A stretch of 64,000 nt of DNA from Ditylenchus dipsaci (Eukaryota; Nematoda; Chromadorea; Rhabditida; Anguinidae). The DNA lies in contig SADC01000329.1 in NCBI GenBank assembly GCA_004194705.1, positions 855,910 to 919,909 on the forward strand, given 5' to 3'. Below are positions 58,565 through 64,000 of the stretch, piece after piece. Position 1 is the stretch's first letter; every line of letters starts with the position of its first letter. The position numbers and the translations under genes are program-made. The notes under the pieces were generated by a model. It was given only the letters and a program-made list of their open reading frames with translations, did no database searches and was not told the DNA's origin.

Positions 58565-60734
58565 TTTGGCGATAGATTATTATGAGGTGGATGAGCACAA
58601 AAATAGGAAAAAGTAAAAGTGAAAAGTAGTGAGAAGACGGTAGAGTGTAGCTGATTAGTGGTCAAATTGGGATGAGCTAGTCATCGCTAGAGCTCATTTG
58701 GAGCCTAATGTGACAAAAAAATATTTGCTCCTGAACAAAAAAGATAAAAACGCTATATTAAGATAAAAATGCAAGGGCCCGACAATCAAATTATGTTTTG
58801 TATGAATTTAGCTACGAATTCCGTGGACTCGTCAAACTTGAGAGAGAAAAAATATGGATGTAAGGAAATGTGAAGGTCGTGGCTGAGACTGCCGGTAGAT
58901 CTTAAGTTCTTCAATAGTTCACGGTAACACTCGCTAAAAAAGTTCGAAAGCTTCGTGAAATGTGTATGCGAATTTACAAAGCGGGTCACAACTCCGTAAA
59001 AAGTTTTCTCTCGAAAACTCAAATCCCATATCGAATTCAAACTTATTGCACGATCTCTTGATTCTACCAGGAAAAAATACATAATTTTAACTATATCTAT
59101 TTTATGGGTTCCACTCGAGGACCCTCACGACTTAGAGAAATTTTGATGATAATTAGATCTTGCCCATTCTCTCTTTCAATTTGACAAACAACTCGGAAGA
59201 TGAAGAATGACGCACTCATGAGTTATTTATAAAAAAAGCATGATATGGGTATCGCGGTGTTGTTAGAACTTTAGAGTGTCAGTTGTACTACCTTTTGTGA
59301 CCTTAAGAGCTGGGGAGCAAGATTTAGAAGAAACCTGAACACGCTATACAGGAATACGCGAAACTGTCATTGAAGTTCTCCCAGGCCACAGGCAGTGTCC
59401 ATTCAGCTAACAGATTTGACAAATGACAAATTAGAATTATTAGTTGCTATACGTTTTAATAGAAACTACACCTTTCCTGAAATTCCCACATTCCTTATAA
59501 GTCCATAGAGTAGCCTAACCTCTGCACCCAAAACAACCCATCCACATATACACCCACCACATAATTGTTCCAGAAAAACAAAAAAAGTCGATTGAGAGCC
59601 GGAAAGAAACGAATTGCTGATTTCAGGCAGGGCAGCAAACAGAGAGAAAGGGAAAAGAAGATCACTTCATTCCTGCTAACCAGCAGCAGTTGCTCTAAAG
59701 TGCAGCAACAGGCTGGATCTCGAGAGTGTAAAGCAACTAGGCAGCTTCACATCCCCCCACACAAGCCAGCTACCAGAGATAGAGACAACAAATCAATAGG
59801 AACAATTCAGCTATGAATTTCTCAGCTAATTGCGGACGACACAAAGACTTGGATTGCCTCTGGAGATCACCCTCCTCCGCTTTTGCCAGTTGTCCCAGGC
59901 ATAAACCACCTGTCTCTGTGGATAACACCAGCCATTTTTAGCTGTATGACTATGTACTGATGATAAATTTGTTGAATGGGGTTTAGAATGTGGATTGAAC
60001 ATAGTGGAGGATTGTTGAAGGTAGAGCAGTTTTAATCGATTTGGGAAAAGAGCTGTTGAGCCAGGAAAAAAAAACACTGAATTGATTTAAATGGCTGGAG
60101 TGCAATAACAATTGTTGAACAAAAAATGTGGGGATAATATAATGAATTTGAAAAAAAAATGGAGAAAATAGAGAAATTTTAGGTATTTAGGATTTTGCGG
60201 AATTCAGACTGTAAAAACCTTGTATGCTACAGGTGACCCAAAAAATTCAGAAATTTTTGAAAAATTTGCGTAAGTAGCACCTTGCCATATCGACTTTGAC
60301 AGAAAAATCAATGACAGTAGTTAAGCTAACGGGCAGCTCTTCAGTTAAATTCAGTCAAAAAATTGGAAAAAACTTCCTTGGTCACCCCTGTTGTTTTTTT
60401 AGTCCAAAAATTTTTTTTGCCACTTTCGATCAGTAACGCCAACTTTTTATTTCATTTTGAAAAAAGAAAGTGGTGGGTGAAAACCCATGTTTGCAATTTA
60501 CGTTTTTCCGAAATCGGCTGTTTTTGTGGTTAACTGTGAGTCAGATGCCGAAAAAACGAGAAAATTTTCCCGTTCCCGCCCAAGTCTACCAGAAATGTAT
60601 CTTTTGACTTTTCGGCCTGTGATCGGTGGCGCGGTGGTTAAGCCTTTTGTCATACACTCAAATCCTGCTACAAAGTCAAGTCCTGCTGCTATTAAGTCCT
60701 GCTCAAGAGCCCGGAGCGAGAGTGTCCTGGTTGT
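58565..60734. other. Upstream region, no gene recognised
   Basis: Would hold the promoter if 58564 is a true start. No TATA box, SH3, DH or PH coding stretch is evident. Short open frames at 58786-59082 (minus) and 59565-59816 (plus) resemble nothing I know. Confidence 0.5.
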
Positions 60735-61136
60735 CCTTCTACAACGCGACCCCTTCAAACTTGTACCCGCCTAGGGTCCGACTTTTTTTTTTACCTTAAT
60801 TTTTTGAAAACTGCCATAACTGCCAGTACAGTCTACAATATCGTTAGGATTCCGATTTTACCAGTCGATTCAAAAAATGAAAATTGTTGCGCTAATAAGA
60901 TCCGCGGTTCCCGCTATAACTTGACCTCTTTTGTAAAGAGGGTCGCGCTATAGAGGGAATCGCGGATTTTATTGGCAAAACAATTTTTATTTTAGAAACG
61001 ACTGGTAGAACTGATATCCTCACGATATTTTGTACTAGATTGGCGGATCTATTACTGCAAAAGTTTTCAAAAATTAAAATAAAAAAGATGGTTGGACCCT
61101 AGGCGGGAACGAACTATAAGAGTCGCGTTATAGCCA
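60735..61136. mobile_element. Pogo-like MITE, ACGCGACC variant
   Basis: Ends TACAACGCGACC and (reverse) CTATAACGCGACTC. Contains GTACCCGCCTAGGGTCCGAC and its inverted partner, the central inverted CCGCTATAACTTGACCTC / GAGGGTCGCGCTATAG, and the family core AGGATTCCGATTTTACC. It lies upstream of unc-89. Confidence 0.72.
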
Positions 61137-61344
61137 GTGATGTATAAATGTCCGGCTCTGGAAAAAAAGACTGCGCATTTTCCATTTATTGAAAAAGTGT
61201 TTGGACGTCTTCTAAGTAAATTTTATACGCTTAAAACGAAATAAGCTATTTTCTAACACTTTCTCATGGTAAAAATAATGTTTTGAAAAAAAGATTTTTG
61301 ACCAAAATTTGACATTTTGCCTTGGGGGACCGAGGTAAACCACT

Positions 61345-61680
61345 CTATATAAGGGTATTTTACCCCGTTTTGGTCACTGGAGCTAGGCAAAAAAGCCTCT
61401 ATATGCATTTTATGATCAAGAGTCTTGCTCGGATCATGTCTAAGATAAGTGAGTGCACGCATCTCTAACTCTCAAGCCCCCTGTGCCCCGAAGGGGCGCA
61501 GGGGGCTTGGAGTTGAGATGCGCACACTTAGACACAAATCACTCTAAGCAACCTTGGTCACATAAAAAAGCATGCATACCAGAGTTTTTTATGCGGTAGG
61601 ACCCAGTTAACAAAACTATGTTAAAATCTTATGTTTTTTGGGTGTCTAGGTACATCTTTAGGATGGTTTAGCTTGGTCCC
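61345..61680. repeat. GGGGGCGCAGGGGGCTTGG repeat, copy at 61.5 kb
   Basis: Third copy, with CCCCGTTTTGGTCACTGGAGC and AGTCTTGCTCGGATCATGTC as in the 44-kb copy. No foldback arms are visible next to it. A worn fragment of the same family is at about 50085-50170. Confidence 0.7.
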
Positions 61681-62639
61681 CCAAAGCAGAAAGTCAAATT
61701 TTGGTAAAAAAATGTTTTTTTTTTTCAAAAAATCAACGTTTGACATTTTGGGAACGTTTTGATGGAATGAGAAAGGCATACTTTTTGTGTTAAATATCAA
61801 ATAATCAAAATCTCATGTAAAGCAGCAGCGATTTTTTTTTCAAAAAAATATTTTTACGGCTCCGGCTATGGTTTCGGCAAAAGTGAAATTCCGGCTCCAG
61901 TCGAGTAAAAATGTGTTCTCCGGTTCCGGTTTTCACAAAACTAAAATTTCGGTTCCAATTCGATTATATCGATTCCGAGCCAACTCTACTCTATAGCTCC
62001 ACAGTCTTCAATAATTCGACAATCTCTGCGTCTGCGCCTTTTTGCGATACTTTTTGAATTCGCGCTTTTTTTTATAATTTCGAGGCTATTTTTAAATTAT
62101 TTTCTAACTTGGGCATAGTCGCACAGTGTCAGCGTATGTTACGGGTTAAAACGCGCTTGCCGAACTACGAAATCGCTCTGAAATTAAGAAAATAAATAAG
62201 GCGCGAATTCGAAAAATGTCACAAAAAGGGCAAACTAGCGTTGTGCAATTTTCTAGAAAATTAGAAACTAGGAATTTTCCGAGAAATTTTCCGGGAAATT
62301 TTAAAAAATTGACAGAAAATTTGAGAAAATAGAAATACATTCCACATTTGTAAAACAGTACTCGTTTTTCGGTCAATGTGTAAGGATTGTTCAATTCCTA
62401 TTTCCCGCACTCCGAACAATCAAAGAACAATACCAGAGTTTCCTATAGAAACACATTTCCAGTAATAAATAGCCAGTAATAAGTCAATTCAAACTGCCTT
62501 TGGTCTCGTAACGACACAGTAGAGCAAAGGGCGTTCAAACGAAATTAATTAAGTCTTGATATATTATTCTGAATTAGTTTTGCGTTGATGCTTGCTTCCT
62601 TCTATTATCGTTGCGCCAGAAGGTTAGTAAATTTATTTA

Positions 62640-63560
62640 TGATCAGAACTCGACCTATATTCCGCCAGTTCGAAGCCGTAAGTCTTTCATTCCAGTTCTA
62701 AAAATGCTATTCTAAGCCAGCATCCAGTGGCAATAGCTTGGGCAAAAGCCTTTCCAGTTCAATTACTATTTCAACAGTTCAGACAGGAGCTATTCTAAGC
62801 CATCACCAGTGGCAATAGCTTGGGCAAAAGCCATTCCAGCTCAATTTCCAAGTCTCTTAGTTCTAAACCTATTTCAGGCTCATCCAGTTCTAAGGCCATT
62901 TCATTCAGATCTAGATTATCTAGTTCTGAGTCTCGTACTCTTTCCAGTTCTATCGAGTCTAGTTCTCATTCCAGTATTTCTAAGCATTTTCATTCCAGCT
63001 CGATTTCTAGTTCTATTAATTCCAGTTCATATGATTACTTCATCTATTCAGATACTGTAATATCCAGTTCATACTCTAGGAAGAGCCAGCTCAACCATTT
63101 CTACAGCCAGATATGAGCAAGCTCTTGAAGAGCTAAAGCTAGCCAGTTCATATATCTTTCAGGATCCAGTCGAGTTATCATTCCAGCAGCCAGCTCAGTC
63201 ATCAATGCCAGTCTTATGCCAGCCAAGCAGTCTCCATACTCCAGTCCTGCTATGGGGATTCCAGTGAACATGAAGCGATGATTCTTCTATCTCAACTCCA
63301 GCCAGTCAGTCAATAGAATTTGATTCTCCCAGTCTGTTATCTTCTATTATTCACCCAGTTACAATAAAGTCTCTTTCTGTATGTACTGAGCGTGCTGCGA
63401 GTATTACCCCTAGGTCTAAGTGTTCTGGTTTTGATTCCCCACCCCATGTGGTGGATAACGCTTATGTCTGTGCTCCTACGAAGTTGTTCACCCCTTTACT
63501 AATGTTTAATCATTATTAAGCAAAGAACTTTATTGATACCAAAATAATACGTCCACCAAA
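62640..63560. other. Ser-rich CCAGTTC repeat region, possibly LTR retroelement leader
   Basis: Many CCAGTTC/CCAGTTCTA words. A near-70-bp segment (TTCTAAGCCAGCATCCAGTG..) occurs twice, at 62712 and 62791. An open frame at 62820-63116 (plus) is about one third serine, simply from the repeat. AATAAAGTCTCTTTCTGT at 63365 resembles an LTR polyA signal. No gag or pol seen. Confidence 0.4.
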
Positions 63561-63802
63561 CCAATACTTACCGAAAGTTATCGGCATGGGCGTAGCCAGG
63601 TGGGGGGCAGGGGAGCACGTGCCGACGTGCTCCCCCTGCCAGAGGAGAGATGGGGGGGGGGCTAAAGGCTACTCAGAATCCACCCTGCCTTCCCCGGCTA
63701 GGACCCTGGCCAGTTGCACAGTTAACTGTGGCTGTTCAGTTAACTGTAGAATTTAACCTCTGATATGGTGGTCCTCGTTAAAAATATTTGAAAATCTTGA
63801 TC

Positions 63803-64000
63803 TTTAAAGGACCATACTTTTTGCGCGCAGTGGAATGTCAAATTTGAATTGGCGGGGACACTTCTCTTTCGTCTATCAGCGTACTCTTTTGAGTCGTTTC
63901 GAATTACTCGAAAGAGTACACTAATAGACAAAAGAGAGAAGTGTCCCCGCAATTTCAAATTTTGCACATGCCACTGGCGCAAAGAATATGGTCCTTTAAG
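63803..64000. repeat. Hairpin repeat, AAGGACCAT ends, right end at window edge
   Basis: CTTTAAAGGACCATACTTTT and its reverse at 63980-64000, with ATTGGCGGGGACACTTCTCT against AGAGAAGTGTCCCCGC. Tip TCGAATTACTCGA. Shares AAGGACCAT..TTTTTGCGCG and TTGGCGGGGACA with the inner palindrome at 57560-57810. Confidence 0.75.

Noticed and set aside
58786..59082. 98-codon minus-strand open frame as a possible DH-domain exon
   Set aside because: No DH motifs, no match in register with UNC-89, and no fitting splice sites found.
62820..63116. Serine-rich open frame as a secreted or mucin-like protein
   Set aside because: The serine comes from the CCAGTTC repeat; there is no signal peptide, and the frame is not supported beyond the repeat.

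Overview
This window is animal DNA, AT-rich and intron-rich, and almost certainly from a nematode. One very large gene on the minus strand fills most of it. About 53 exons between 58564 and 1277 read, in order, as the ortholog of Caenorhabditis elegans UNC-89 (obscurin family), the giant muscle M-line protein. Exon-by-exon correspondence to UNC-89 was judged from memory of the protein, not by a search. The gene runs off the left edge inside its first kinase domain.

Layout along the gene (5' to 3', right to left). 58.56-57.0 kb: a candidate first coding exon (ATG at 58564) and the Ser/Pro-rich segment that follows the PH domain in UNC-89; no SH3, DH or PH exon is visible in the 5.4 kb upstream. 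57.0-53.5 kb: the N-terminal Ig domains. 53.5-49.0 kb: the next Ig block, joined directly where C. elegans has its long KSP-repeat region. 49.0-28.2 kb: tandem Ig domains, including a 2.8-kb exon at 39585-42419. 27.8-20.2 kb: four complete and one truncated copy of a single Ig exon. 19.9-8.5 kb: more Ig exons. 8.0-7.4 kb: an FN3 domain. 6.4-4.0 kb: two Ig domains. 3.1-1.3 kb: linker and the start of pseudokinase PK1. Many exons carry single-base deletions that break the frame while the protein match continues on both sides, which looks like uncorrected long-read assembly error.

Two other genes lie inside introns. A small plus-strand gene at 28699-29537 has its own TATA box, signal peptide and polyA signal, and encodes a Gly/His/Tyr-rich secreted peptide. 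A Mutator-like (MULE) transposase gene with a FLYWCH zinc finger, seven exons at 23469-25392 on the minus strand, sits between long inverted arms made of short tandem repeats.

The introns are heavily loaded with transposons. The most striking are foldback elements whose inverted arms are tandem short repeats and which are flanked by perfect 9-bp target duplications: 22964-25814 (with the MULE gene), 43947-44612, 44903-46061 and 52913-53519. A probable fifth lies at 47833-48787. Arm repeats differ between elements but several termini and cores are shared, suggesting one modular family. Other elements include pogo/Tigger-like MITEs with a conserved core, a mariner-like inverted repeat, several large palindromes, and an internally deleted pogo-type transposase at the left edge. 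The stretch 58.6-64 kb holds no recognisable gene.
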